Part shown: piece by piece, positions 1 to 9,043 of the stretch
How positions within the stretch are numbered: the first letter of the stretch is position 1
How the letters are laid out: each line of letters starts with the position of its first letter
Source: Ignavibacteria bacterium
GTDB lineage: Bacteria; Bacteroidota; Ignavibacteria; Tepidaquicellales; Tepidaquicellaceae
Length of the DNA stretch: 64,000 nt
Assembly: GCA_041649015.1 (NCBI GenBank)
Contig: JBAZNU010000005.1
Span: 62,001 to 126,000 of the forward strand
Reading direction: 5' to 3'
Translations under genes and position numbers: made by a program
The notes under the pieces: generated by a model
Databases searched by the model: none
What the model was told of the DNA's origin: nothing
The model's input: the letters and a program-made list of their open reading frames with translations, nothing else

Positions 1-917
1 GAAGAAGACGAAATAAATGTAGATAAGAATGTACCACTTAAATCGTATTTCTGAACATCATTCGTCCCGGAAGAATTACCAATCAGATATTCAGAATTTC
101 TCTGTATGATATAAAACGGGCTGTTCAGAGTTCCTACCGGAATAAAAGCTCCCATAGGAACACCACCAGTATCAAAAAGCTGAATAGTATTCTGGTTTGC
201 ACCTGAGCCGACTGTAACGAGGAGTTTATTATCCGGTCTAAAGAAAACGCCTCTGATGTTATCTATAATAGACGGATTTGGGCCTCCAGTTGGAGCGTAC
301 GTTCTGATGAAGACGCCGCTTGTATCAAATTCCTGGACAGCATCGCTTATCTGGTCAGCAACCATGATTGTACCCCAAGGTGATTCAAATGCATGTCTTG
401 GACTATTTAATGTCCCAGGTGTACTCGGTATAAAATCAGGGTCTATCAAATCACCCGTTTGAGAATCAAAAGCATAAACCTTGTCATTAGTCCATTCAGG
501 AATCAAAAGCCAAAAGGAACTTCGACTTTGAGATGAAACCACAGGATTAAATAAACCACCAGTATTGTCGACTACATTTCCATTACCGTAATCAATTCTT
601 GACTTTGAAAGGTCGAAGGATGAAACGATATCACTGTGGAAAGCAGTATAAGCTCCATTGTAGATATTGTACCTGTCAACGATAACAGTATAAACAACCT
701 GTCCGTTCTCCACACCCTTAGCTTCAATGAATTTAAAATCTTCAGTATAAATTCTTAAAGGATGACCGAGAGTGGACGCTAATTGTTCTGCCTGTTTTTG
801 TACAGCAGGGTTTAATTCTGCTCTTGTATAAACAGTATTAAAATCTTCGATTGGAGCTGTAAAACCAATTGCTGAAATTAACAGCAAAGCAACTAATGAG
901 AGAGTTTTAAGTTTCAT
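1..917 (-). CDS. Secreted propeller-like protein, 3' end beyond the window
   Basis: The frame is open from an ATG at 917 down to base 1 with no stop, so about 305 residues are present and the C-terminus lies outside the window. The first 20 residues (MKLKTLSLVALLLISAIGFT) are a clear signal peptide. The rest is rich in repeated strands of the kind YAFDSQTG, VQEFDTSG and IQLFDTGG, each ending in a D-x-x-G turn. This fits an NHL or six-bladed beta-propeller fold, but I do not recognise a named family. A T9SS sorting domain could follow outside the window, as in several other secreted proteins here; that is inference. It is divergent from pheT, with 191 bp of very AT-rich DNA between the two starts. 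Confidence 0.75.
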   Translation of the reverse strand, partial: MKLKTLSLVALLLISAIGFTAPIEDFNTVYTRAELNPAVQKQAEQLASTLGHPLRIYTEDFKFIEAKGVENGQVVYTVIVDRYNIYNGAYTAFHSDIVSSFDLSKSRIDYGNGNVVDNTGGLFNPVVSSQSRSSFWLLIPEWTNDKVYAFDSQTGDLIDPDFIPSTPGTLNSPRHAFESPWGTIMVADQISDAVQEFDTSGVFIRTYAPTGGPNPSIIDNIRGVFFRPDNKLLVTVGSGANQNTIQLFDTGGVPMGAFIPVGTLNSPFYIIQRNSEYLIGNSSGTNDVQKYDLSGTFLSTFISSS

Positions 918-1108
918 AATAATAAAATTAGTTTAACATAGTATTAATATAACAAATATTTACATAAATTAAATTATAATAAAATTCAATAAATAATTGT
1001 TCAAAATATACACAAAACATATCAGAAATTTTTAGAAAATTAATGTAAAAAATGATTTCTGTATTTAATGTAATTTTTTAATTGTTTATATTTAACATTT
1101 ATGTTTTT

Positions 1109-3511
1109 ATGAGAATTAGTATAAACTGGATTAAATCATTAATACCCGGACTTGAGATAACGTCTTATGAGGACCTGTTCAAAAGAATGGTTGATGCAGG
1201 TCTTGATATTGAATCGATAGAAAATGAAAAGGACACTTTTGCAAATTTTGTTGTCGGTGAAGTAGTTGAGACTTCAAAGCATCCTAATGCAGACAAACTG
1301 ACATTATGCAAGGTTAATACAGGAAATAGTGTACTCTCAATAGTATGCGGAGCACCAAATGTTGAAGCAGGTCAGAAAGTTTGCGTTGCAAAAATTGGTG
1401 CTATTATACCTAATGGAAATTTCGAGATAAAAAAGGGAAAGATAAGAGGGGAAGTTTCAGAAGGCATGATTTGTGCTGAGGATGAGCTAAATCTTTCCGA
1501 TGATCATACAGGTATAATGATTTTAAAAAATGATGCTGTACCGGGGACTGATTTTGCAGATTATTTAGGTTCGAATGATTGTTTTATGGAGATTGGTGTT
1601 ACTCCGAACAGAGGAGACCTTTTTTCTCAGATTGGAATGGCGCGGGAAATTGCTGCAACATATTCGTTAAAGGCAAAATTACCCGAAGTCAGAGTAGAGG
1701 AGTCTAACGAATTTTCAAATGATTACATTGAAATAGAGATTCAAAATGATGAATACTGCAAAAGATTTACGGGCAGGGTTGTCAGGAATGTTACAGTAAA
1801 AGAATCTCCTGAATGGCTGCAAAGGGCTGTAAAATCGGTAGGACTCAGACCGATCAATAACATTGTTGACATAACAAATTATGTGATGATGGAGACAGGT
1901 CAGCCGCTGCACGCGTTTGATTATGACAAAATAGCGGGGAAGAAAATAATAATAAAAACTGCAAAAGAAGGAGATAAGTTTACAACTCTTGATTCAAAGC
2001 AGAGAATACTAAATGATAAGTCGCTAATGGTCTGCGACGGCGAGAAGGCATCGGCAATAGCAGGGATAATGGGAGGTGAGTTCTCAGAGATATCGACTAA
2101 TACAAAGAATGTACTTATTGAAGTGGCTTATTTTGATCCTGTAGCGATAAGAAAGAATTCAAAGAAACTCGGACTTCAGACCGATGCATCACAGAGATTT
2201 GAGCGAGGAGTTGATATTGAGAATATTCCGTACGTATCAGACAGAGCGGCATCTCTTATGCATGAAGCAGCAGGCGGAACCGTATTAAAAGGAATCGTTG
2301 ATGTTTATCCGAAAAGATTCGAACCTTTAACGGTACCTGTGAGAAAAGAGCGCTGCGACAAAATTACGGGAGTAGAACTATCTGAAGAAGAAATAAATAA
2401 TATGCTTGAAAGCATAGAAATTTTATTTGTTAAAAAGGAAGATGACAGACTTTATTTCAGAATACCTGAATTCAGGAGAGAGGACCTTCAGAGAGAAATA
2501 GATTTGATAGAAGAGATTGCGAGACTATACGGATATTCGAATATTGAAAATGATTACCGGTTTGTTTTAGACGTATCGAAACACGTTGATTATAATGATA
2601 AATACCAGAAATTTTTAAACACTGTTAAAGAGTATTTCATTGGCAGAGGATTTAATGAGATTATTACATACTCACAGCAGGATGATAATAAAATATCAGG
2701 ATTCGGAATAAAGCCTGTAATGCTGGAGAACCCGAATTCAGTACTTATGAATTCGATGAGGGTAAACCTATTTTACGGGATGCTTACAACAATCATAAAC
2801 AACATCAACCTTATCGGGAAGGATGTACCTCTTAAGCTTTTTGAATCAGGGAAAGTATTTAAGGATTCGGGGGATAAATTTGATGAAGAAGACCATATAT
2901 GTTTCGGGATAAGCGGTTTTTACGACAACAAATCATTTGAATTGACGGGCAGGGATTTTGATCTATTCGATTTAAAGGGGGAGCTTCAAATGTTTCTCTC
3001 AAAATTGAATATTGAAAGTGATGAATTAATTTATTATAATGCAGAGGATAAGGATTGCTGTTTCGATGTTTTTCTAAAAAAAGAAAAGATTGGGAGGATT
3101 TTTGTTTTAGATAAACAAAATCAAGCAGTGATTGAATCAGAAAACAGTATATACATAGCGGAGTTAGATACGAAGGCACTGTATAAGAAGTCAGAAGTTG
3201 AGAAGCGTTATGAAGAGATATCAAGATATCCTTCTGCAAAAAGGGATCTTGCATTATTGGTAAACAAAGAATCAAATTACGAACAGGTATTGAAGGTAAT
3301 GAAAGAGGCAGGCGGACATTTTCTGAAGAAGACGGAGTTGTTTGATGTATTTGAAGATAAGAAATTAGGTGACGGAATCAAGAGTATGGCATTCTCTCTT
3401 GAGCTTGGGTCGCAGGAAAAAACTCTGACTGATGAGGAAGTAACAAAGGTCATAAAAAAGATAGTAAAAAATTTAGAAAATAAGCTCGGAGTTAAATTAA
3501 GGTCAAATTAA
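1109..3511 (+). CDS. pheT: Phenylalanyl-tRNA synthetase beta subunit
   Basis: PheT is the beta subunit of the cytoplasmic (alphabeta)2 enzyme that charges tRNA-Phe. From N to C terminus: an EMAP-type tRNA-binding domain with VVGEVVETSKHPNADKL near residue 45; the B3/B4 editing region, including GLRPINNIVDITNYVM; the B5 region with FRREDLQREIDLIEEIARLYGY; the catalytic-like core; and a C-terminal ferredoxin-fold anticodon-binding domain beginning RYPSAKRDLALLV. The 800-residue length is normal. I chose the ATG at 1109 (MRISINWIKSLIPG) because PheT proteins usually start this way; a TTG at 1082 would only add nine hydrophobic residues. pheS is not adjacent, since the upstream neighbour is a divergent secreted-protein gene, so the two subunits are encoded apart unless pheS lies elsewhere. 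A 9-bp gap leads to the next gene. Confidence 0.97.
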   Translation: MRISINWIKSLIPGLEITSYEDLFKRMVDAGLDIESIENEKDTFANFVVGEVVETSKHPNADKLTLCKVNTGNSVLSIVCGAPNVEAGQKVCVAKIGAIIPNGNFEIKKGKIRGEVSEGMICAEDELNLSDDHTGIMILKNDAVPGTDFADYLGSNDCFMEIGVTPNRGDLFSQIGMAREIAATYSLKAKLPEVRVEESNEFSNDYIEIEIQNDEYCKRFTGRVVRNVTVKESPEWLQRAVKSVGLRPINNIVDITNYVMMETGQPLHAFDYDKIAGKKIIIKTAKEGDKFTTLDSKQRILNDKSLMVCDGEKASAIAGIMGGEFSEISTNTKNVLIEVAYFDPVAIRKNSKKLGLQTDASQRFERGVDIENIPYVSDRAASLMHEAAGGTVLKGIVDVYPKRFEPLTVPVRKERCDKITGVELSEEEINNMLESIEILFVKKEDDRLYFRIPEFRREDLQREIDLIEEIARLYGYSNIENDYRFVLDVSKHVDYNDKYQKFLNTVKEYFIGRGFNEIITYSQQDDNKISGFGIKPVMLENPNSVLMNSMRVNLFYGMLTTIINNINLIGKDVPLKLFESGKVFKDSGDKFDEEDHICFGISGFYDNKSFELTGRDFDLFDLKGELQMFLSKLNIESDELIYYNAEDKDCCFDVFLKKEKIGRIFVLDKQNQAVIESENSIYIAELDTKALYKKSEVEKRYEEISRYPSAKRDLALLVNKESNYEQVLKVMKEAGGHFLKKTELFDVFEDKKLGDGIKSMAFSLELGSQEKTLTDEEVTKVIKKIVKNLENKLGVKLRSN

Positions 3512-3520
3512 ATTCAAAGA

Positions 3521-3910
3521 ATGGACAGTAAATCTGAATTAAACAGAGAAGAAATAATAAAACTGGAAGGGCTTCTGGCGGTATCGTATGAAAGTTTATC
3601 TAACAAAGTCAAAGGACTGATAGAGAAATACAACAATGCCAGCACGGAGAATCATTCACTAAAAGAAAATATAAAGGACCTGAACAATAAAATCACAGAA
3701 TTGAAGCTTCAGTTAAACAAATTGGATTCGGACACAATAAATAAGGATAAAGAGATATCCGAATTAAAAAGCATGCTGTTAAACTCTGAAAATGACAACA
3801 CGAGTATAAGAGATAAAGAGTTAGTAAAATCGAGATTAAAGGAATTAATCTCGAGAATTGATGTTCATTTAGAACAATATGAAGATCAGTCAAAAGATTT
3901 TGAAGACTGA
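3521..3910 (+). CDS. Coiled-coil protein, ZapB-like position
   Basis: This 129-residue soluble protein is almost entirely predicted coiled coil, with heptad-like runs such as LKENIKDLNNKITELKLQL and a charged C-terminus. There is no signal peptide or enzyme motif. It lies 9 bp after pheT and 26 bp before zapA, so the three are probably one transcript. In Bacteroidota a small coiled-coil gene often sits directly before zapA. A role as a ZapA or FtsZ-ring partner, comparable to ZapB, is an inference from position and shape only. Coiled-coil composition carries little family information, so no orthology is claimed. Confidence 0.8.
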   Translation: MDSKSELNREEIIKLEGLLAVSYESLSNKVKGLIEKYNNASTENHSLKENIKDLNNKITELKLQLNKLDSDTINKDKEISELKSMLLNSENDNTSIRDKELVKSRLKELISRIDVHLEQYEDQSKDFED

Positions 3911-3936
3911 AAAGGCTGGTAAACTAAAAAATCAAA

Positions 3937-4236
3937 ATGAAAAATTCAGGTATTAAAGTAAAAATATTTAACAGTGACTATAACCTGCTGGGAGAAAACC
4001 CACAGGAAGTGGAAAGATACGCCAAGTATGTAGATATGATCATGCAAAGGATTAACTTTCAATCACCGAACACATCCGCTGAGTCGATTGCGGTTGTTAC
4101 TGCCCTAAATATTTCCGAATCTTACTTTAAAGAGAAGGATATGAGAGTAGATACAGAGCAATCATACATAGCGAACCTGAAAACGAGTACGGAAAGATTT
4201 GATTCATTATCAAAACTTATAGACGACAGTTTATAA
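3937..4236 (+). CDS. zapA: Cell division protein ZapA
   Basis: ZapA binds FtsZ and promotes bundling of Z-ring filaments in the cytoplasm. The 99-residue protein begins with the characteristic globular head (KVKIFNSDYNLLGENPQEVERYAKYVDMI, residues 7-35) followed by the helix used for dimer and tetramer formation. Length and the opening beta strand plus ERYAKYVD motif are typical of the family. The ATG at 3937 is the only reasonable start. It follows the coiled-coil gene by 26 bp and is followed by a structured RNA and rny. The zapA - 6S RNA neighbourhood is also known from Proteobacteria, which supports both calls. Confidence 0.92.
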   Translation: MKNSGIKVKIFNSDYNLLGENPQEVERYAKYVDMIMQRINFQSPNTSAESIAVVTALNISESYFKEKDMRVDTEQSYIANLKTSTERFDSLSKLIDDSL

Positions 4237-4269
4237 TAGTTCTTTAACATAATAAACAATGTAGATTTT

Positions 4270-4497
4270 AACCGCAAGCCAGCCGAAAAAATCAAACATT
4301 ATATAGAACCATCAAATTTCTATAAGCTGGGAGGTAAGCTCTCACAGGTGCTAGGTCAGGCCTTATTCCTTCGGGAAATGTTCTCTGTCTGCGGACGGAA
4401 AAAGGGCATCATTGGAAGACCGCGACACTTTGGCGCCCCCCACTGTTTGCTACTAAGGTTTCTATATAACCTTTGACGGTGACTTGCGGTTTTTTAT
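4270..4497 (+). ncRNA. ssrS: 6S-like RNA between zapA and rny
   Basis: The 302-bp gap between zapA and rny holds one long potential hairpin. AACCGCAAG (4270-4278) pairs with CTTGCGGTT (4483-4491) and runs into a T-rich tract, closing the structure like a terminator. Inside it, TTATATAGA plus ACC (4299-4310) pairs with GGT plus TCTATATAA (4457-4469), with one bulged T. The middle is GC-rich and partly self-complementary. A roughly 220-nt rod with paired ends and a large internal bubble matches 6S RNA, which mimics an open promoter and binds housekeeping RNA polymerase. Position after zapA is the classic ssrS location, and Bacteroidota have a described variant (6S-Flavo). The exact 5' end is uncertain. 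The family call rests on position and fold, not on a covariance search. Confidence 0.7.
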
Positions 4498-4538
4498 TTT
4501 TAATAAACAACATTTAAATAACAAAATAACATAATAAT

Positions 4539-6197
4539 ATGCCGGAAATGGAATTATACATATTGCTTCCAATATTAGTAGTTTTATGTCTTATAACATT
4601 TTTCCTCGGATGGTACATTCAGGTAAAGATAAATAAGAGTAAAGTTGACGGAGCAGAAAACGTTGCGAAGAAAATCTTAAAGGATGCAGAAACAAAATCA
4701 ACAGAATTAGTATCAGAAGCTGAAAAAAGAGCAAAGAACTTCAGAATAGAAGCAGAAAAATCTGCTCACAACCTTAAGAAGGAAAAACTTTTAGAAGTTA
4801 AAGATGAATTCTACAAACGCAAACAGAAATATGACGAGGAAGTAAGGTCAAGAGAAAAAGAAATTGGTGAAATAGAAAAAAGAATTAAAGCTGATAAAGA
4901 AGCAGCAGAAAAGATAAAGAACGATTTAATTACGAAGGAAAAGAATGCACAGCAGGCACATGCTGAATACACAGCAAAGCTAAAGGAATTTACGGAGAAA
5001 AAGAATCAGGTTGACAAAATGGAAGAAGAAGTCAATAACCTGATAAACGAGCAGAAATCAAAGCTACAAAGAATATCGGGACTGAGCGAGGAAGAAGCAA
5101 AGAACCTGCTTTTTGACTCTTTAATGAACAAAGTGAAGCTTGAGTCAGCGCAAAAGCTTCAGGAAGTAAGGGAACAGACAAAGCTTGATGCAAATAAGAT
5201 ATCTAAGAACATCGTTATACAAGCAATACAAAGGTCGGCAGTAGACCATTCAGTTGAAACGACAGTGAGCGTACTTCAGATATCATCGGATGAGCTGAAG
5301 GGAAGAATAATAGGAAAAGAAGGAAGGAACATAAGAGCGTTCGAGGCTGCGACTGGTGTAGATATAATAGTAGATGATACACCTGAGGCAATTATCATAT
5401 CAGGGTTTGACCCATTCCGCAGGGAAATTGCAAGGATTGCAATGGAGAGATTAATCACTGACGGCAGAATACATCCAGCGAGGATTGAGGAGGTTGTACA
5501 GAAGGTTGAGAAGGAACTGAATGAAGAGATTATAAGAGTAGGGGAGCAAACGATACTGGATATGGGAATGCAGGGAGTTAATAGAGATATTGTTACTCTT
5601 ATTGGAAGGATGAAATACCGTTCGAGTTACGGACAGAATGTATTAAACCATTCAATAGAGGTTGGACATTTAGCCGGAATAATGGCTGCAGAGCTGGGAC
5701 TTGATGCACAGATGGCAAAACGAGCAGGACTTCTACACGATATAGGAAAAACAATTGACAGAAGCATAGAAGGACCGCATTCAATACTCGGATATGAGAT
5801 AGCAAAAAGATGCAAAGAGCATCCGATTGTGTGCAATGCAATAGGTTCTCACCACGATGAGATACCTATGGAGCATCCAATTGCAGTACTTGTTCAGGCA
5901 GCAGATGCAATAAGCGGTGCGAGACCTGGTGCAAGAAGGGAATCTGTAGAAGCATATTCAAAGCGTTTAGAAAAGCTTGAAGCAATTGCGACATCGTTTG
6001 AGGGAGTATCCAAGACATATGCAATACAGGCAGGCAGAGAAGTGCGAGTAATAGTTGAGCAGGAAATAATAAGTGATACACTTCAGGACCAGCTTGCAGA
6101 AGACATTGCTCAGAAGATTCAGGAAGAAATGGAGTATCCCGGACAGATAAAAATAAATGTAATAAGGGAAAGAAGAAGTATTGCTTATGCAAAATAA
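4539..6197 (+). CDS. rny: Ribonuclease Y
   Basis: RNase Y is a membrane-anchored endoribonuclease that starts mRNA decay. The 552-residue protein has one N-terminal membrane segment (residues 6-28), a long charged coiled coil (about 30-190), a KH RNA-binding domain with GRIIGKEGRNIRAFE near residue 254, and a metal-dependent HD domain whose HD pair is in GLLHDIGKTID near residue 398. A C-terminal segment typical of the family (ESVEAYSKRLEKLEAIA) follows. Length is normal. The start is an ATG 42 bp after the end of the 6S-like RNA. coaE follows 34 bp later. Confidence 0.97.
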   Translation: MPEMELYILLPILVVLCLITFFLGWYIQVKINKSKVDGAENVAKKILKDAETKSTELVSEAEKRAKNFRIEAEKSAHNLKKEKLLEVKDEFYKRKQKYDEEVRSREKEIGEIEKRIKADKEAAEKIKNDLITKEKNAQQAHAEYTAKLKEFTEKKNQVDKMEEEVNNLINEQKSKLQRISGLSEEEAKNLLFDSLMNKVKLESAQKLQEVREQTKLDANKISKNIVIQAIQRSAVDHSVETTVSVLQISSDELKGRIIGKEGRNIRAFEAATGVDIIVDDTPEAIIISGFDPFRREIARIAMERLITDGRIHPARIEEVVQKVEKELNEEIIRVGEQTILDMGMQGVNRDIVTLIGRMKYRSSYGQNVLNHSIEVGHLAGIMAAELGLDAQMAKRAGLLHDIGKTIDRSIEGPHSILGYEIAKRCKEHPIVCNAIGSHHDEIPMEHPIAVLVQAADAISGARPGARRESVEAYSKRLEKLEAIATSFEGVSKTYAIQAGREVRVIVEQEIISDTLQDQLAEDIAQKIQEEMEYPGQIKINVIRERRSIAYAK

Positions 6198-6231
6198 AAT
6201 AAGTAATATGGTATAACTCAAAATTTGTATC

Positions 6232-6843
6232 ATGGGAATAAAATTTAAGAACAAAATATTAATCGGCATAACGGGCGGAATAGGTTCCGGCAAATCTGAA
6301 GTATGCAGGCTCCTTTCGAAGTACGGCTACAAAGTATTATTTGCAGATTTTATAGCGAAAGATTTATACAAGAAGGATAAAAATCTCGCCCGTAAAGTTG
6401 TAAAGGCTTTTGGAAAGGATATATTAAATTATAAAGGAGTAATTAGCCTTTCAAAATTAAAAGAAGTTGTTTTTGCAAATAAGAGCAACTTTAAAAAAAT
6501 AAACGACATAGTCCATCCTACAGTAATTAAGCATCTGATGGAGTCGATAAAGGGTATAAAACAGAAGATTATCATAATAGAATCTGCTCTTGTGTTCGAT
6601 ACAGAATTTCACAAATATCTTGATTATGTAATTATGGTTTATTCGAACAAGAAGAACAGACTGCAAAGAATTATGCATAGAGACGGTGCAAAGAAGAAGG
6701 ACATTGAAAGGATAATGAGTTTTCAATTAGATGAGAAAGAAAAAATAGAAAAATCAGATTTCGTAGTAGTTAACAACAAGCCTCTTGAAGCTTTAGAAAA
6801 GGATGTTGAATTCTTAAGTAAAGTTTTAAACCTTCTTAAATAG
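6232..6843 (+). CDS. coaE: Dephospho-CoA kinase
   Basis: CoaE phosphorylates the ribose 3'-OH of dephospho-CoA, the last step of coenzyme A synthesis. The P-loop is visible as GITGGIGSGKSE (residues 12-23), followed by the substrate-binding ADFIAKDLY region (D in place of the usual ADxIA/R pattern) and a lid region with RIMHRDGAKKKDIERIMSFQ. The 203-residue length is standard. It lies 34 bp downstream of rny and is likely cotranscribed with it. The C-terminus ends in an ordinary kinase helix; nothing unusual is seen. Confidence 0.94.
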   Translation: MGIKFKNKILIGITGGIGSGKSEVCRLLSKYGYKVLFADFIAKDLYKKDKNLARKVVKAFGKDILNYKGVISLSKLKEVVFANKSNFKKINDIVHPTVIKHLMESIKGIKQKIIIIESALVFDTEFHKYLDYVIMVYSNKKNRLQRIMHRDGAKKKDIERIMSFQLDEKEKIEKSDFVVVNNKPLEALEKDVEFLSKVLNLLK

Positions 6844-7032
6844 ACTTTTTTAAAAAAATATTTTCTTATTAGGGGGGAAATATTTCACTTGATTATATAT
6901 GATTTATTTATAACGTTGAATTTAGAGATACAGGATTAGAAAAAATATTCAAGCAATTAATTTGAATTTGTTTTTTCAACAACAGTATCTTAAAATAAGT
7001 TATTTTTAAAAAAATATTATCAGGGGGTAACA

Positions 7033-8889
7033 ATGAGGAAATTACTACTTTTATTAGCCTTCGTACTTTTGCCAATCATTACATTTTCTCAAGAAGTTCA
7101 AAATGCAATTAATCATGTTGGACCAAGTACGGGTTCATCCAATACAGAAGGTGTAAAGGGTGATAACACACTTCCACAAAATTTATCAGAAAGATATTTC
7201 CAATTTGAAACAAAAATGCGTGCATTAAAATTAAGTGGAAATAATGTAGGAAGTAATTATATTGAGCTTCAAAAGCAAATCGATGCTGAAACTAAACAAG
7301 GTGTAACTGAACAGGGGAAGTTTTACAATGGAAATTTGTATCAAAGTTCAGAAATACAGGAGGTGGATGCAATTGGTAACTCAGCAGTACTTATTAAAAA
7401 CGGTATGAAAGGAATTGCGACTGCGACAGAACAGCGCGGAGCAAATGCCGGGAAAATATGGGCTGTAGCAGGTTTTCAGGGCGCGGGTTCATCTGCAAGT
7501 CCTGATTCTTTAAGGATTTTTTATTCAACAAATGGAGGAATAACTTGGGTACTTTATGCTTTGGCAACTTTAGGAGGTACAGATAAAATAAATCAGGGAG
7601 AAATAGATTGCGAGATAATAGAAAGCACAACCGGAGATAAGTTTCTTCATGTTGTTTATGGTTTAAGAGGAACAGGCGGAACCGGAAAGTATTTTGTAGG
7701 AGGATTATCATTAAACATAACAACATTTGCAGGAGTTGCTTATGCGTTTTCATGGCCCGGAAATAATGCAGCGTTAAGATATTATATGCCCCGAATAACT
7801 TCCGATAATGCCTCCTATCCAGGTAATTCATGGTTATATATCGCAATATCGTTTGATTCTGGAGGTATTAATACTCAAAAGCTTGTAAGATGCACTTCGC
7901 CGTATACTACTTCCCCAGTATGGAGTTATAAAGCAGATAAAATCTGGTGGCAACAAGGTGGTTCAACCGCTCCACAAAGAATGCTTTACACTGATATAGC
8001 ATATTTCAAAAATGGAACAAGTGATTCACTTATAGTTTCTTATAGTGGTGTTCCGGACAGTACAAAAATATTTTTCTCCAAGATGGCTATTAGTGGTATA
8101 TCCCCATCAGTATCAGGACAGTATATAAGTTCGGTAGGCGGAAGTGAACCAAATAATTACAAACATTCTGCAAAGTTATCCTCAAATGGGATTGACAACG
8201 GCAGTATAATTTGTATTTTTAATCAATCAGGTACGACTGAAGGAGTGAAGTATTTCAGAACAACAAATTACGGTAATTTTAATACAATATTCCAAAGTGT
8301 TATATGGACAGCCTCCGGAGGTGTATCGCCACCCGACATAATGGGTGTAAGGGAAGCTAATACACACAGAATAGGATTTTTCTTTTGGGGTGCAACAGAC
8401 TCACTTAAGTATATCTCAGTTAATTCTTCCGGAGGATTTACAACGAATTCTGCAAAAATGAATGGAATTGCTCTTACTACAGGTGCATACTCACCTGCAG
8501 TCGGATTAAGGTTTGTTAGTAATGACAGTTGCTTTGCTTTGTATTCTGCCTCGGGACCTGTTAATATGTGGGCTGCGACAGGATGTTCAGGAACGATAAC
8601 TAATATTGTGAATACTGAAGCACCTATCGAATTTAGATTATCTCAGAACTATCCGAATCCATTTAATCCTGTAACAAAAATTTCTTATGCATTGCCGAAA
8701 TCAGGACTTGTTAATTTAAAGGTTTTTGATATACTTGGTAAGGAAATTGCGACGCTCGTTAATGAAGTAAAAAATGCAGGAAATTACACAGTTGATTTTA
8801 GCGGGACAGGTTTAACGAGTGGTGTATATTTTTACAAACTTGAGAGCAATGGATTAAGCGATATTAAGAGGATGATGTTAATTAAGTAA
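7033..8889 (+). CDS. T9SS-sorted secreted protein (cargo 1)
   Basis: A 618-residue exported protein with a signal peptide (MRKLLLLLAFVLLPIITFSQ) and a C-terminal type IX sorting domain: NYPNPFNPVTKISYALP near residue 541, then LKVFDILGKEIATLVNEV and a final GVYFYKLESNG...MMLIK. The region between has several Ser/Thr/Gly-rich strands with the pattern YSTNGGITW, an Asp-box-like turn of sialidase/BNR propellers, so a beta-propeller fold is likely; no catalytic function can be assigned. The start follows a purine-rich CAGGGGG that would serve as a ribosome site. It stands alone, bounded upstream by 189 bp of AT-rich DNA and downstream by a terminator hairpin. Confidence 0.9.
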   Translation: MRKLLLLLAFVLLPIITFSQEVQNAINHVGPSTGSSNTEGVKGDNTLPQNLSERYFQFETKMRALKLSGNNVGSNYIELQKQIDAETKQGVTEQGKFYNGNLYQSSEIQEVDAIGNSAVLIKNGMKGIATATEQRGANAGKIWAVAGFQGAGSSASPDSLRIFYSTNGGITWVLYALATLGGTDKINQGEIDCEIIESTTGDKFLHVVYGLRGTGGTGKYFVGGLSLNITTFAGVAYAFSWPGNNAALRYYMPRITSDNASYPGNSWLYIAISFDSGGINTQKLVRCTSPYTTSPVWSYKADKIWWQQGGSTAPQRMLYTDIAYFKNGTSDSLIVSYSGVPDSTKIFFSKMAISGISPSVSGQYISSVGGSEPNNYKHSAKLSSNGIDNGSIICIFNQSGTTEGVKYFRTTNYGNFNTIFQSVIWTASGGVSPPDIMGVREANTHRIGFFFWGATDSLKYISVNSSGGFTTNSAKMNGIALTTGAYSPAVGLRFVSNDSCFALYSASGPVNMWAATGCSGTITNIVNTEAPIEFRLSQNYPNPFNPVTKISYALPKSGLVNLKVFDILGKEIATLVNEVKNAGNYTVDFSGTGLTSGVYFYKLESNGLSDIKRMMLIK

Positions 8890-8922
8890 AGTTGAGTATA
8901 AGCAGGGATTAGAAATTGTTTG

Positions 8923-8962
8923 AAACCCGCAATATAGAAAAGTATTGCGGGTTTTTTATTTA
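8923..8962 (+). terminator. Intrinsic terminator after cargo 1
   Basis: AAACCCGCAATA (8923-8934) pairs perfectly with TATTGCGGGTTT (8943-8954) across an 8-nt loop and is followed by TTTATT. It lies 33 bp after the stop codon. Confidence 0.9.
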
Positions 8963-9043
8963 ATACTAACACATAAAATCATTTTATAAGGATTTTCTTT
9001 TAAATTGATTATTCTTTGCATTATGATTAATTTCACAAAATAA

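Noticed and set aside
4270..4497. SRP RNA or tmRNA as an alternative for the structured RNA
   Set aside because: The GGTCAGG-like segment is not followed by the conserved GGAAGCAGC SRP loop, and no tRNA-like ends or peptide tag frame are visible.
7394..7846. A 150-residue minus-strand frame inside the cargo 1 gene
   Set aside because: Leucine-rich antisense translation with no domain, no ribosome site and a clear sense gene on the other strand.
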